The notes beneath the pieces were generated by a model that saw only the letters and a program-made list of their open reading frames with translations, searched no databases and was not told where the DNA came from. From Lepas anatifera (taxonomy: Eukaryota; Arthropoda; Thecostraca; Lepadidae): a DNA stretch of 64,000 nt. Positions 22,560-33,128 of this stretch are shown in pieces. Where the stretch lies: positions 248,001 to 312,000 of the forward strand of contig JAOTON010001129.1 of NCBI GenBank assembly GCA_034440635.1, in the 5' to 3' direction. Position numbers and translations under genes: made by a program. Position 1 is the stretch's first letter, and every line of letters starts with the position of its first letter.

Positions 22560-23232
22560 GCAGCTACTTGCTATTTCCAGTATGGGCCTCCTTGCCCATA
22601 GGTTTTCTTTGGGGGCGCAGAGGGCACCCCTTTTGCCTGGGTCGAGACGATGCCCCAGGCCTAGATGTCCCTATTGATGCTGCTCGGGCTTTAGAAGGTT
22701 GTGGCTGGCCTGGAGGAGTCTCGGATGCCACACGTTTGGTGGGAGATCTTCCCTAGTGCTATCCTCCCTCCGTGACCCCTCAAACTGCCTCCTGACAGCC
22801 GCAACCGACGTCGGCGGCGGTGGGGGTGGCGGAGGTGGCTGATTATCGGACAGAGGAGAAAAGGCAGGAGTAGAGGGCTGACCGTCAACAGAGATTTCAA
22901 CGGGGGGCTGGACTGGGGACGGCAGTTGACGTCGCTTCCCACCCCTGCCCACCGTCGTCCAGCCCTCGGCCGCTTAAGGGGGTCAGGCTCCGGTGTCGCC
23001 AAGGGCACCCTTTGCCTCGGAGTGGCGGGAGTCTCAGACGGGGTGTTGGGGGCAGGAGTGGTCCCTGCTCCCCGCCCCCACCCCAGCCGGGGCCACGGGC
23101 GGCGGGGGAGGGGCGGGAGGGATGGGTGGAGGTTGTGCCGCAAATTAAGCTTAGAACATTTGTGGGCAAGGTCAGTTCACACAGCCTGCAGTGTAAGGGG
23201 ACCCCCACAATCACACCTGAAAAATAATGCAA
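22560..23232 (-). pseudogene. Probable ORF1 C-terminal remnant of LINE A1
   Basis: Upstream of the ORF2 start on the minus strand lies a Pro-rich reading (PVQPPVEISVDGQPSTPAF..., a run of prolines, ending ...NLLKPEQHQ stop). The position and proline/charge-rich composition match the ORF1 C-terminus of LINE A2 at 62785-64000. No zinc knuckle is clear and the frame is broken. The 5' boundary of A1 is not established. Bases 23233-23452 have no recognised feature. Confidence 0.5.
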
Positions 23233-23460
23233 AGCTTTCTCTGATCATAATATTTAGTGACCCTACTAACCGTGACGAGACGGAGGGAGTTCGGTGGAAG
23301 GGAAAGTATTGACAGGCCTGCCGGCGCAATTGCTACCGTGCGTTGCTTCTAGCTGAAGCCGCTGTCAAGTGCTAGCATCCAAGCCTCGGGTGAGCTGCTC
23401 TGGACCATTGGTAGCAATCAATTTCGGTACATTAATGTTACCTACTTGCCCATCGACAGG

Positions 23461-23617
23461 CAGTGGCGGATCAAGAAAATCATCCGGTGGGGGAGGGCTA
23501 GTCGGCCCGAGCCTCACCCGCCAGTACCTCGGGCAGCCCCTCGCCCATGTATTAAGTATAGGAGCTCGGACGTTTCGGGGGGGCTTGAGCCCCCAAGCCC
23601 CTATGGACTCACCACTG
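23461..23617. mobile_element. 157-bp hAT MITE with perfect 8-bp TSD
   Basis: The ends are CAGTGGCGGATC and, read inward from the right, CAGTGGTGAGTCC. The duplication TCGACAGG flanks it at 23453-23460 and 23618-23625. The interior includes inverted G/C-rich blocks (GGCTTGAGCCCCCAAGCCCC). There is no coding capacity. Confidence 0.85.
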
Positions 23618-23968
23618 TCGACAGGGATATCGGCAACATCTTCCCGTATGGAATCATGGGTTCAACATTAATTTTTCTAACGTATTCAATTGGTTCCATC
23701 CGTACTGAGCAAGGCTACCAGCGGCAACTAGTTCGTAGTGTTGAATAAGGTGGTGGGGGTGAAGGGTGCCATAAGTCCTCTCCCTCCCCGAAAAAGAGGG
23801 GTGAAGCACACGCAACGTGGATTAATAAATAATGAAAAACAGTTTTTGGCTTCCTTTGGCAATGGTTTCAGCATTCTTGAAGCCTATCTTGGTACCCATT
23901 GCCTTGCTTCATTAATTTACCGTAATAAAATATCATCAATCACGCTAACTTGGAACACCGTGTCCTGG

Positions 23969-24127
23969 CATTGGCAGATACAAGGGGGGGCTAGGTTAGC
24001 TCAAACCCCCGAAATTTCAGAGCGCTTATAGTTAATGCATAGGCGGAGACTGTTCCGAGTGGTGGGGGGAGGGGCTGGAGCCCTCTAGCCCACCTCCGCC
24101 TCGAAATTTTGTTCTGAATCCGCCACT
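23969..24127. mobile_element. Short hAT-like MITE inside the satellite
   Basis: The left end is CATTGGCAGATACAAGG and the right end read inward is CAGTGGCGGATTCAG. It interrupts a satellite unit between TGTCCTGG (23961-23968) and GTTCCTGG (24128-24135), an imperfect 8-bp duplication. A related element is at about 28234-28403. Confidence 0.65.
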
Positions 24128-24204
24128 GTTCCTGGACTAATAGAGACACGTAAATGCTTTAAATTTTAAGTGGAAGTAGCCAAAACTCTGCACTTGCTTC
24201 AACT

Positions 24205-24537
24205 CATTGGCGGACGCAGGGGGGGGGGCATTCCGGCCATGGCCCCCAAAGCGCTAGAGGGTGGGGCCAAACTATCTTTTGCCCCCCAAACGCCGGAAAA
24301 AGTTTTGAAAAAGGTGTTTATACTAGGTCTGTAGAGCAAAAAAATTTCGCTCCACCCCCCCCCCGAGAGCGATCATGTACTCGGAGATGTAGCTTATACT
24401 AAGTCTGTCGCGCACTGGAAAAAGGTGTTTACACTAGGTCTGTAGAACAAAAAATATTCGCTCCTGCCCCCCCAAGGAGGAGAGGCAGACATGGGTTTCG
24501 CCCCCTCCCCCAAAACTCGGGTCTGCGTCCGCCCCTG
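24205..24537. mobile_element. 333-bp hAT-like MITE inside the satellite
   Basis: The left end is CATTGGCGGACGCAGG and the right end read inward is CAGGGGCGGACGCAG. The flanking 8-mers CTTCAACT and CTTAAGCT agree at 6 of 8 positions. The interior is rich in runs of C and G with two copies of an ACTAGGTCTGTAG block. A left end of the same family recurs at 31438. Confidence 0.7.
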
Positions 24538-25114
24538 CTTAAGCTTATATTTATCCCTACCGTGGCCACATGTTGCACTAATGGTTGTAATATTAAATAA
24601 GGTGGCGGTGCTTCTCCCCCCCTTCTTCCTCTCCCAGAAGCTAGGAGCGCAACAAAACGCTATAAGATTAGATTCGATAATAATGAACAGCCTCCGGCTT
24701 CCGTCTACCGGCTGAATAGTTGTTAAGTGTATTGTTATACCCTATCCCTGTTTCAAGATTTTGCCGTATTAAAACTGTATTAAACACCCCAACCTGCAGC
24801 ATAGTTAATGGGTTAATAGAGACGTGTCAAGGCTTGAAATATTGCTGTGGACGTAGCTAAAGCTTTGCACCCAGTTTGAGTAAACACACCCTGGTCAAGA
24901 GCCCATAGGTTTTGAGGAGCATGACCACAAATTGCTCTCAGTTTCGTAATAATAGATAAGGTGAGGATGACATTGGTTAACCCACAGGCCAGGGGTCAGG
25001 CGCGCCGCCACGGAATTTCGCGGGGGGCAGATCCGGGCTTGTGCTGAGCCGGGGAGGCGAATTTTGCGCATATTCGGCACAGTGACAGTATTAATGACGA
25101 TGGACCCAAAAATT

Positions 25115-25195
25115 AAACGGGGGGACGTCCCCCTGGTTGACCAACAGGGGGGGACGTCCACCTGGTTGACCAACAGGGGGACATCCCCCGCTTTT
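25115..25195. repeat. Short ~29-bp tandem repeat
   Basis: GGGGGACGTCC followed by CCTGGTTGACCAACAGG is repeated about two and a half times, with internal palindromes (GGGGACGTCCCC, GGTTGACC). It lies within extra, non-satellite sequence (about 25000-25195) in one satellite unit. Confidence 0.7.
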
Positions 25196-27295
25196 GGTGC
25201 CAATGCCAGGGGTTAAAACAATTCTGCAGGGTTGAATATATAATGAAGAGCAGCCTATGAGTTTATCGCCCTACTCCTTGAGCATTTTTTAAGCACATTT
25301 CAATAACCATAACCGTGTTAATTATTGTATCGCAATAAAGCTGTAAGGAACACGTCAATTCGTAGCATGGTTATTAAATACCTAGTACGACGTCGAAATT
25401 TCGAGCGCCCATAGCCAAAGCCTTGCACGCAACTGTAGTAAAATTGCATTGGTCTAGATCTGATGGGCTTTCGATGAGCATAACGAGAATTCGTACTGCG
25501 TTTCCCAATGTTAATTGAGACTCGGGGTAGCATATCTCCTCCCCACCCCGAGACCAATGGATGCATAGATTATTTGAGAAAAAACGCTTACGTTCATTTG
25601 AAATCCATTATAGCTTTCTTGAATCATGTATCAATGCCTCTAATGCTGTTTGGCTGCTTTAACTGTGTTTTAACTGTATAATCCTGCAACATGGATCACT
25701 GTTCCGGGGTAAAAAAGACTTGGAGAGCTTTGCAATTTTGTGTGAGGTAGCCAATGCTATGCTCTTAGTTTGAGTACGATTTCATTGTTCTAGAGCTGAT
25801 ATAATTTGGGCGAGCAAGGCCACAACATTGACCGCTTCTGCAAATGTTGAATGAGGTCGGGAGACCGTATCTTCACCCTAGATGCCAGGGGATAAACCAA
25901 ACGTTACAAAGTTGATATAATAAAGACCCGCCTACTAGCTTGATCTGGTAACTTTCTGCGCACTGTTCAAGCTCATCCTCCTACTCCATAGCCCTGCTTC
26001 ATGATTTTTCCGTATTAAAGCTGTATTTAAAACACCACCTTGCAACATCACTGCCGGGTTAATCAAGACACGTAAGGCTTTGGAATTTTGCGTGAAGGTA
26101 ACCAATGATCTCCACTTTGTTTGACTAAAACTACATTGTTCCAGATCTGAAATATTTTTGGAGAGCAGGGCCACTATATTGATTCCTCCTGCTAATGCTA
26201 AATAAAGGTTTGGGGCAGCTTTATCCTCTCCCAGAGGCCATGGGTTAAATACAACGCTACAGGGATTACAAGATAATGGAGAACATACTCTTACCTGCAT
26301 CTATCTACCGTTTGAGCATTCTTGAGCTTATCTTACCACCTAGCCCTGTTCCATAATTTTTGTCGCATTGAATATGTGTCCAACACGCAAATTCGTAAAA
26401 CCGTTCCTAGGTTATTGAAGACCCCTGGGGCGTTGAAATATTGAGAAAATGTAGTCAAAACACTTTACTTAGCTCGAAGAAAATAACATTGACTAAATAT
26501 GATATGGTCTTGGTGAACAAATTTCACTACGTTGCAATTGTTAAATAAGGTTGTGGTCAGCTTATCTTCCCTTCCATTTAGCGGTGGTTCAATAAAACTC
26601 CACAAACACATGGATGATTGAAAGCCAACCATCAAATTCATCTGATACCCATTATAGCTTTATTGAAGGATATATTAATGTCTGTAATGCCGTTTCATTC
26701 TTTTACCGTCTTAATACCGTATTAAACACTGAAACTTGCAACATTGTTCCGGGGAAATAAAGACAAGGATACCTTTGATATTTTGCCAGAACGTAGCCAA
26801 TGTTGTTTATTAAGTTTGAGTAAAAGTGCATTGTTCTAGAGCTGATAGTGTGTTGGCGAGAAGGGCCACAATATGGCTGCTATGGCCACAATACTGCTGC
26901 TGCTAACGTTACTCGTAAATAAGGTTGGCTGATCCGTATCTCCCTCGGATTAAACCAAACGCTACAGATATGATTTTATCATGGTGAGCAGTTAACTAGC
27001 TTTATCTGGTAATTTTTGAGCATTTTTAAGCATATTTTCATGCCCGTAGCAATGCTTCATGATTTTGCCGTATTAAACCTAAATTGAATACGCCAACCTG
27101 CAGCATCGCTGCTGGGCTAATACCCACGTGTAGAGCTTATACCTTTTTCGTGAATGTAGCCAATGATCTGCACTTAGTTTTGGTATCACTTCATTGTTCT
27201 AGATCTGATAGGTTTTTGGTTGGCATGGACACAATATTGACTACTTTTACAATGATAAATAAGGTTGGGATAATTTATACTCCTGCCACAGGCCA

Positions 27296-28862
27296 CACAG
27301 AAAGAATTTATTACAAGGTACAAGCTTAAAATTGTGTTTCTACAAGGTTTACCATTGCAGAACAATAGTTGCACCGTAGTTCAATTACCGAAGTAAAACA
27401 ACCCTGGTTACGTCACTATCATAAAGCAATGCAATTACTACAGAATGACAACCTTGCCTTGTGCCACAATAGTGCGCGCCTCGTTCAATCCTGGTTCATA
27501 CCTTGCTTGCGCACCAGCGCTGCACTAACTGAATACTAGGCGTTGTAGTGGCATTGTAAATAGCTGGTAGGTAAAGCTAGGACGTTGTTGCACCCTTGCT
27601 CGGCCATTGTCGTTTGACTATGGTTTCAAATACCTGCTCGGGTTACGGTCGCCATCTTGCCTTCTGTTTACCCGTGGCAATACACAGTGGCCTGGCACGC
27701 ATGCCGTGTAGGTTAGAATAAATGTGACTTATTTTAATCAATCGTGGAACTTTGGAAGCTGTCTGGAATATTTGTCAGTGATCTGCGAGTGGAAAGTATT
27801 GTTCTCTGTTCCAATGGTTGAAAAGTGAGGCATTTTGGTATGGTCAATCCAGGTCCAGGTGAGTAGGTATGTGGTTACTTCAGGCATGTATGCCATATTG
27901 GTATTAAGGCTCATATTTTCGTGTCAAACGAGCACAGACTATTTGATCATATGGCTTAGGTACCTGCAGTGGGTAGAACCTAATTGTGTTTGCCTTATGG
28001 GCCCGTTTGAAAAATAGGGTGAGTTGAGTTCGAATATGATCTTGTTGGTGTCTTCAGATGGATCGGCGCCTGATGAGTGATGCTGTGTTTTACCGATATG
28101 GGTAACGTGCAAGTTATTTTCTTGCTTGAGAGGTGGCTCAATGCTTACCCTTTTTCTACCGATGGTCTTCTGGTTGCATTTGGGGCCAGAAAACGCTTTA
28201 GCTTTCGCATAGAGACTGAAAAGTTCCTTTTGAAGGAGAGGTAGGTACAAGGGGAGGGGCTAGGAGGGCTCAAGCCCCCTTCCACTTCATGAAATGTCAG
28301 AGTGCCTAAAGTAAATGCGTAGTGGGATGCTGTCCAGACACTATGGCGGGGAGGCGCGAGCGCCCAAGCTTCCCCCCGAAATGAAGTCCTGGATCTGCCG
28401 CTGTTGTAAAGACGTAATCCGAGTCTCGTTTTACCCTTGTAAGAAGCCTTGCAGCACCCTTGTTCCCTCCCCGTTACGCACTGGTAAAGCGGTTGTGTAA
28501 GCAAGGTTCTAATCTCGTCACGCTCTTGTAGGAAGGCTGCGGTTGCGTACAAGGCGGACACAAGGCTTTGTTCTACCCTTGTTATGGGGTAATCATGACC
28601 TAGTAGAGGGCTTGTGGGGACGTTGTCAGCCATTGTCTTTGCCATGTAGGTTAACCATAGTTAAGTTACAAGGTTTGTACAACGTCTTCTAGCAACCCTT
28701 GTCGTGCTATGTTTCTACCATTGTTCTACATGGTTTTTCCTTGTATTTCCCTTGTTTTCGTGGCACGGATTTTGAACGTACAAGCTTTGCGTTTTACCCT
28801 AGTAATTTTCCATGTAAACAAGGGTCTGACAAGGTTTGCCCTTGTAAAAATTTCTTTCTGTG
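27296..28862. mobile_element. CACTA-like non-autonomous element
   Basis: The left end is CACAGAAAGAATTTATTACA and the right end read inward is CACAGAAAGAAATTTTTACA. The element sits inside a satellite unit that resumes with CAGGGGTAAA, with a CA dinucleotide on both sides (27294-27295, 28863-28864). Short ACAAGG/ACCCTTGT motifs are repeated near both ends, a pattern typical of CACTA (EnSpm) subterminal regions. No transposase is present. A small MITE at 28234-28403 is nested in it. The superfamily call rests on CAC termini, subterminal repeats and the 2-bp duplication. Confidence 0.7.
28234..28403. mobile_element. Degenerate hAT-like MITE nested in the CACTA-like element
   Basis: The body (GGTACAAGGGGAGGGGCTAG, then GTGCCTAAAGTAAATGCGTA) resembles the MITE at 23969-24127 and the right end read inward is CAGCGGCAGATCCAGG. 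The left end is degraded and no target duplication could be confirmed. Confidence 0.5.
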
Positions 28863-29043
28863 CAGGGGTAAAATACAACGCCACAGAGACACCGTTTATC
28901 TAAAACAAGCTTTTAGCCTCATCTCATATACATTTCAGTTTTCTTGGAGCATATCTTGATGCCTGTAATGCTGTTTGACTGTTTTTTACCGTGCTAAAAC
29001 CGTATTTATTAAACACCACGACTTGCAGCATCGTCCCTGCGAA

Positions 29044-31224
29044 CAGTGTTCTAAGGGAGGCCAAAATAGGGACATTATTCGAATTTCTGACTATTTTTAA
29101 AACTGATTTTGATGTTTGCAACTAGTAACAAAATGATCAGAGTGTCAGAAAATGGCAAACAAAAAAATTAAGGCCTTTGAAGTCGACGCGACAAGGCATC
29201 AAACTGCTGTCTTTGAATCTCTCGCCACATAACACGATAAAGGCCAAGAGTAATGCTCATTTTCGATGCTTTTTTGTGGGCTAAGAGAACGTACAAGATG
29301 AGACAAACCAGGGTTCATTAGAAAGCTTAAGGCATGAAGAATGTGATTTTGCACACAGTTTTTTTCCAGTGATCGCTGCAATTAAATTTGGAGAGCAAAA
29401 TATGTACCATATACATTTCACATACATTTTGAGACTATGTCAATTATCGATAAGCATACAAAAAATTGCGTCGCCTGCCCCACCCTGGGACCACTTTGAA
29501 ACTATGGCAGGATATTTCGTCTACCTGCCCCGCAAGTTTCTGCTGCGTTACGCTGCGGCAGTGGTGATGGCGACATATTATACAGGGGCATGTCGCGCGC
29601 GCTGTCGGTCGGGGGCGGCGGCCGTCGGCGAGGTATGCCTGGAGGCTTGAAGGGAGGTGGGCCGGGGCACGGCGAAAGTTCAGTGCATTGGTTACAATGA
29701 GTTAAATGAGCACTTTTTGTTGACATTGCTTGTCGACTGTACTTTTTAACCTACTGTCGTTGACGTCTTCGCTCAATAATTGTGAAAAAGTGCAATGGTT
29801 ACAGTATGGGAAAACCAAGCGTTCAATTGATGTCTCTGTACACTAGCATACCCAGTAACCATTCGTAGAATCGCAGCTAGTATTTGCACAGGCCATTTTC
29901 AGACCGCACCATGGGGTGAGAACCGAGATACACAAATTAACCCTTCCTCGTTTGCGAAGTTCACTTCAAATAACATCAGGGAATAGAGTCTCACAGCACG
30001 CACACGCACTTGTTGCATATTCTTTATCGTCACTTGAGTTTCGAACTGGATGCTGTAAACATGGAGGTGCGAATAAGTGTAGAAATGCGGGTAAACCTGC
30101 TTACAGTTGATACAGCATTTGGACTTGGAATGTCATTGAAAAGGCGAACGAGCAGCTCACTGATATTTATCAAGTAAGTACACACAGGGTGACATAAAAC
30201 GTGAGGCAGGTTCGTTGGAAAAATAGTTCTGTGCGTTCAACGCAACGCCAATTCCGTAAAAATACAGTTCGGTCATGGACCAAGCCAAGGGTTCGTTTTT
30301 ATTCCGTAGGAATCTGATACCATTATGTTGGTGTATGAACAAACATATCACCGTTGAATGTCGTGAATTTCGTCTTCATGGCTGCATGCAGTAGCGCACC
30401 CAAGGGAAGGGGGTGGTTATATACAATATAACCGGAACTAGAGCAGCCTTTGGGTGGGATGAGGGTTTGACCGTGAAACACTTTGACCTTGACCTGTGAC
30501 CTTGGCCCAGAGTAGCCCTACCTATAGCCATAGCATAACATACGTCATACTGAGTAATGCCACTGAGTAATGACTTTGACTTGACTCAATGACTTTGACA
30601 TGAGACCTTTGACCTTGACCTTGTGGGTCAATATTGACATATAACCTGATTATATGATGTTATGACATCATCACTCGGTCTACAGTGCAGGCGAACTGGT
30701 GCGACCGCCCAAGAGCGACGGTCTCAAAATATAGGTCTGACTGTGAAGGCCTATAAGTAAAACAATTATTGACTGATTCCCAAAATTTCTTAATTAATCG
30801 ACGGCTTCATAAATTCTCTCAAATGTGGCAGAGTAGTGTTTTCCGGCGGCGAAAAGTTCTCTGGCTGCTTTGGAAAAATAAGTGGGGGCACTTTAGGCCC
30901 CCCTCCACTGCGTGTGTTAAGCGAGGGTTAAATAACGCTTCAATGTCAAGAATATCGCGCGTATACACTTAAAGTGACTGGAAAATAACTACAACATCCA
31001 TGCAAAGCCCCCTTATTATCATATATACATATAATTTTTTTGCTGCTGACCTAGGGTGAAATACCTGCTAGTCATGCCCGCTGTGGTCAGGTCTTGACAT
31101 TCATATGTTGTCCAGATAATCTGTGGGAACAGAGCTTTCGATTGATACCAAAATTATTGATCTGGGATTCATACTTCATGAGATATTGAATTATGTCCCC
31201 ACTTTCGGCTCCGTTAGAACACTG
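29044..31224. mobile_element. 2.2-kb hAT element with ~40-bp inverted repeats
   Basis: The ends CAGTGTTCTAAGGGAGGCC... and, from the right, CAGTGTTCTAACGGAGCCG... stay alignable for about 40 bp, both reaching a GGGACAT(A/T)ATTC block. The insert interrupts a satellite unit, and the flanks CCTGCGAA and TGCTGCGTAA share CTGCG-AA, consistent with a diverged 8-bp duplication. No transposase ORF is visible. A TTAA family A segment lies within it at 30390-30916. Confidence 0.8.
30390..30916. mobile_element. TTAA element family A, copy 1 (lacks the MITE)
   Basis: The segment aligns with the second half of copy 2 (36181-37526): TGACCT-rich stretch, then CACTCGGTCTAC, then GGCCTATAAGT, then a right end CCCTCCACTGCGTGTG followed by TTAA (30917-30920). 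The left end is not clear and lacks TTAA, so it may be truncated. At the position where copy 2 carries MITE M this copy reads straight through (about 30735-30758). Confidence 0.75.
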
Positions 31225-31437
31225 TGCTGCGTAATAAAGGCGTTTAGAGCGCGGAAATGTTGAGCGAAGGTGGTAAGAGACATGTACTTAGCTTGAGTAA
31301 AGCTACAACGTTCTAGATCTGATTGGTTTTTAACGAGAATGGTCCTGATATTGACTGTTTCTGATAATGGTAAAGAAGGTTGGGGGCTGCTTATTACATT
31401 CCCCCATAGGACAGGGGTCAATTAAAACATTGGCGGA

Positions 31438-32344
31438 CGCAGGGAGGGGGCATTCCGGCCATGCCCCCCCAAAAAAAACGCTGGAAGGGGAGCCAAACTA
31501 TCTTTTGGCCCCCAAACGCCGAATAATTTTTGTCACTTGCCGGATTCGTCCGGCAAGTAAAGATTGGAGCAACGGGGTGTGACGCGCCCGGGGCCCCAGT
31601 CAGCTTTGGGAGGCACTCTGTCGCATCACCGCGGATACATCTTTTTAGCCCTCCTTCGGCCGCCGCCTTTTCCGACTTAGGTCGGTTAGAGTCGGCGTCT
31701 GTCGTCGGTGGCTCTGGTGATGAGGTCCGCGGCGATGCTGATGGCTGCCTTACGGGCCCTTTGTTACCTGGCCGGTAACCGTATTGGATCGGGTCAAATC
31801 TGTCCTGCACCTCCCAGTATGTAGCTCCTGTTTGTTTTTGTTTTCTTATTTTGTTGATTATTTTTAGTTCCTGTCCTCTTTTTTCGCTTCAGTTATTGGT
31901 CCCACAGTTATTTGCCTTCTTCGGCATTTTATGGGTGTAAGGCGTCCACTCGAGGCCTATCTCGAGCCCCGGCGACGAGGTTGACGGGATCCTGGGGGGT
32001 TGAGGTCCCCCTCGGGCGGGTCAGTCCCGAGGGCTCCAACACGCCCCCTTTGGCCCAGATATCTCGATCCAACCGGGGGTAAGCCGTCCGTAGGCTGCCG
32101 CGGGCGGCCTAGCTACGCGGCAGTGTCTACGGGCACTGTCGCTCGGTCCAGCTGGGCAGGGGGGATTATGTTTCGGGCGTGCGGCGCGGCGCCCTTCGCG
32201 GTGGGGACTGTGATAGTTCTTGCCGGGCGCGACGCGGGCCGGGGTTTCGGAAACCGTCGTTTTCCGATACCCCGGCCTTTTGCGCGCGCCTGGTGGACCG
32301 CAGTCTCCGCTGCGCGAGGGCTGCCGCGTTTTGCTTCGTCCCGA
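31438..32344. other. hAT-like left end plus unclassified GC-rich insert
   Basis: A CATTGGCGGACGCAGG end at 31438 matches the MITE at 24205. After about 90 bp the sequence changes to a GC-rich block of some 800 bp with strong hairpins: ACTTGCCGG/CCGGCAAGT (31536-31559) and GGCCGGGG...CCCCGGCC (32239-32279). Minus-strand ORFs are proline/alanine-rich without recognised motifs. The satellite resumes near 32345. It could be LINE 5' UTR material, but nothing in the window matches it. Confidence 0.5.
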
Positions 32345-32476
32345 CTATCAACTGTTATAAACAAGCCAACGTGGAATATTGTTCCTGGGATAATAAAGAT
32401 GTGAAGAGCTTTCAAATATGGCGTGGACGTAGCCAAGGCTTTTCTTTTACTGTGAGGTAGAGCACACTAGCTTGGA

Positions 32477-32881
32477 CAGTGGCGGATCCAGGGGGGGGCA
32501 AAAAAGGCAATTGCCCCCAAACGGAAAAGCTCGGGGCAAAACTTGTTTTATGTTTTTGCCCCCCAAAGCGATCGACCTCCTTTTTCCCCCGACTCCTTTT
32601 TAGCTTGTAAGCAAGATGATTTTGGTGCTTCAACTCTCAACTTCAAACAGAATTAGTGAAGTTCTGTGTAAATATTTGGGCCTTGGATAGGAAAAAAAGT
32701 ATCTTGAGCCCATATTTTTCACCCCGTGGCGTTTTTTATTTTTATTTTTTGCTTTTCGTCTCCAATTCGCAAAATCCTACCAAAAAGGCATATTGTAACG
32801 CATCTTTTCACTGCGTGACGTTTTTTTTGCTTTTCGACTTTGGTTTGCCCCTCCCAAACCAACCGGCTAGATCCGCCACTG
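32477..32881. mobile_element. 405-bp hAT MITE with perfect 8-bp TSD
   Basis: Left CAGTGGCGGATCCAGG, right read inward CAGTGGCGGATCTAG, flanked by AGCTTGGA at 32469-32476 and 32882-32889. Removing it restores a continuous satellite unit. There is no coding capacity. Confidence 0.9.
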
Positions 32882-33128
32882 AGCTTGGAACAGATGGGTT
32901 TTTGGGGAGCATAACCACAAGTTGCGCTCAGTTTTGTAATGTTAAATAAGGTGGGGGTGCCGTTTAGTTCTCCAGAGGCTAGTGGCTAAACAAGACACTA
33001 CAGGGGACGATTGTATGAGGAAAAGCTGGATCTCACCTTCATCTGGCTACCGTTTGAATATGTTTGAAGCTTACTTTAATACCCCACCCTGCCTCATTAT
33101 TTTGTAGAAGGTACTAAATATGCATTAA

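Larger units (their letters stand above)
23690..33124. repeat. ~350-bp satellite array, broken by TE insertions
   Basis: Diverged units of about 350 bp repeat head to tail. Landmarks are CCGTATTAAA..., then a TTAATAAAGAC-like motif, ACGTAGCCAA, TTTGAGTAAAA, TTCTAGATCTGAT, AAATAAGGT(G)G, and CCAGGGGTTAAA. The CCGTATTAAA landmark recurs near 24768, 25310, 25690, 26010, 26360, 26705 and 27067. Fragments continue at 28865-29043, 31225-31437, 32345-32476 and 32882-33124, where other elements have split single units. No unit is coding. Short conserved landmarks between diverged units suggest an old array. Confidence 0.85.

Noticed and set aside
23461..24130. A single 670-bp hAT element from 23461 to 24130
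   Set aside because: The left end has its own right end and perfect TSD at 23617; satellite sequence resumes before a second, separate MITE at 23969.
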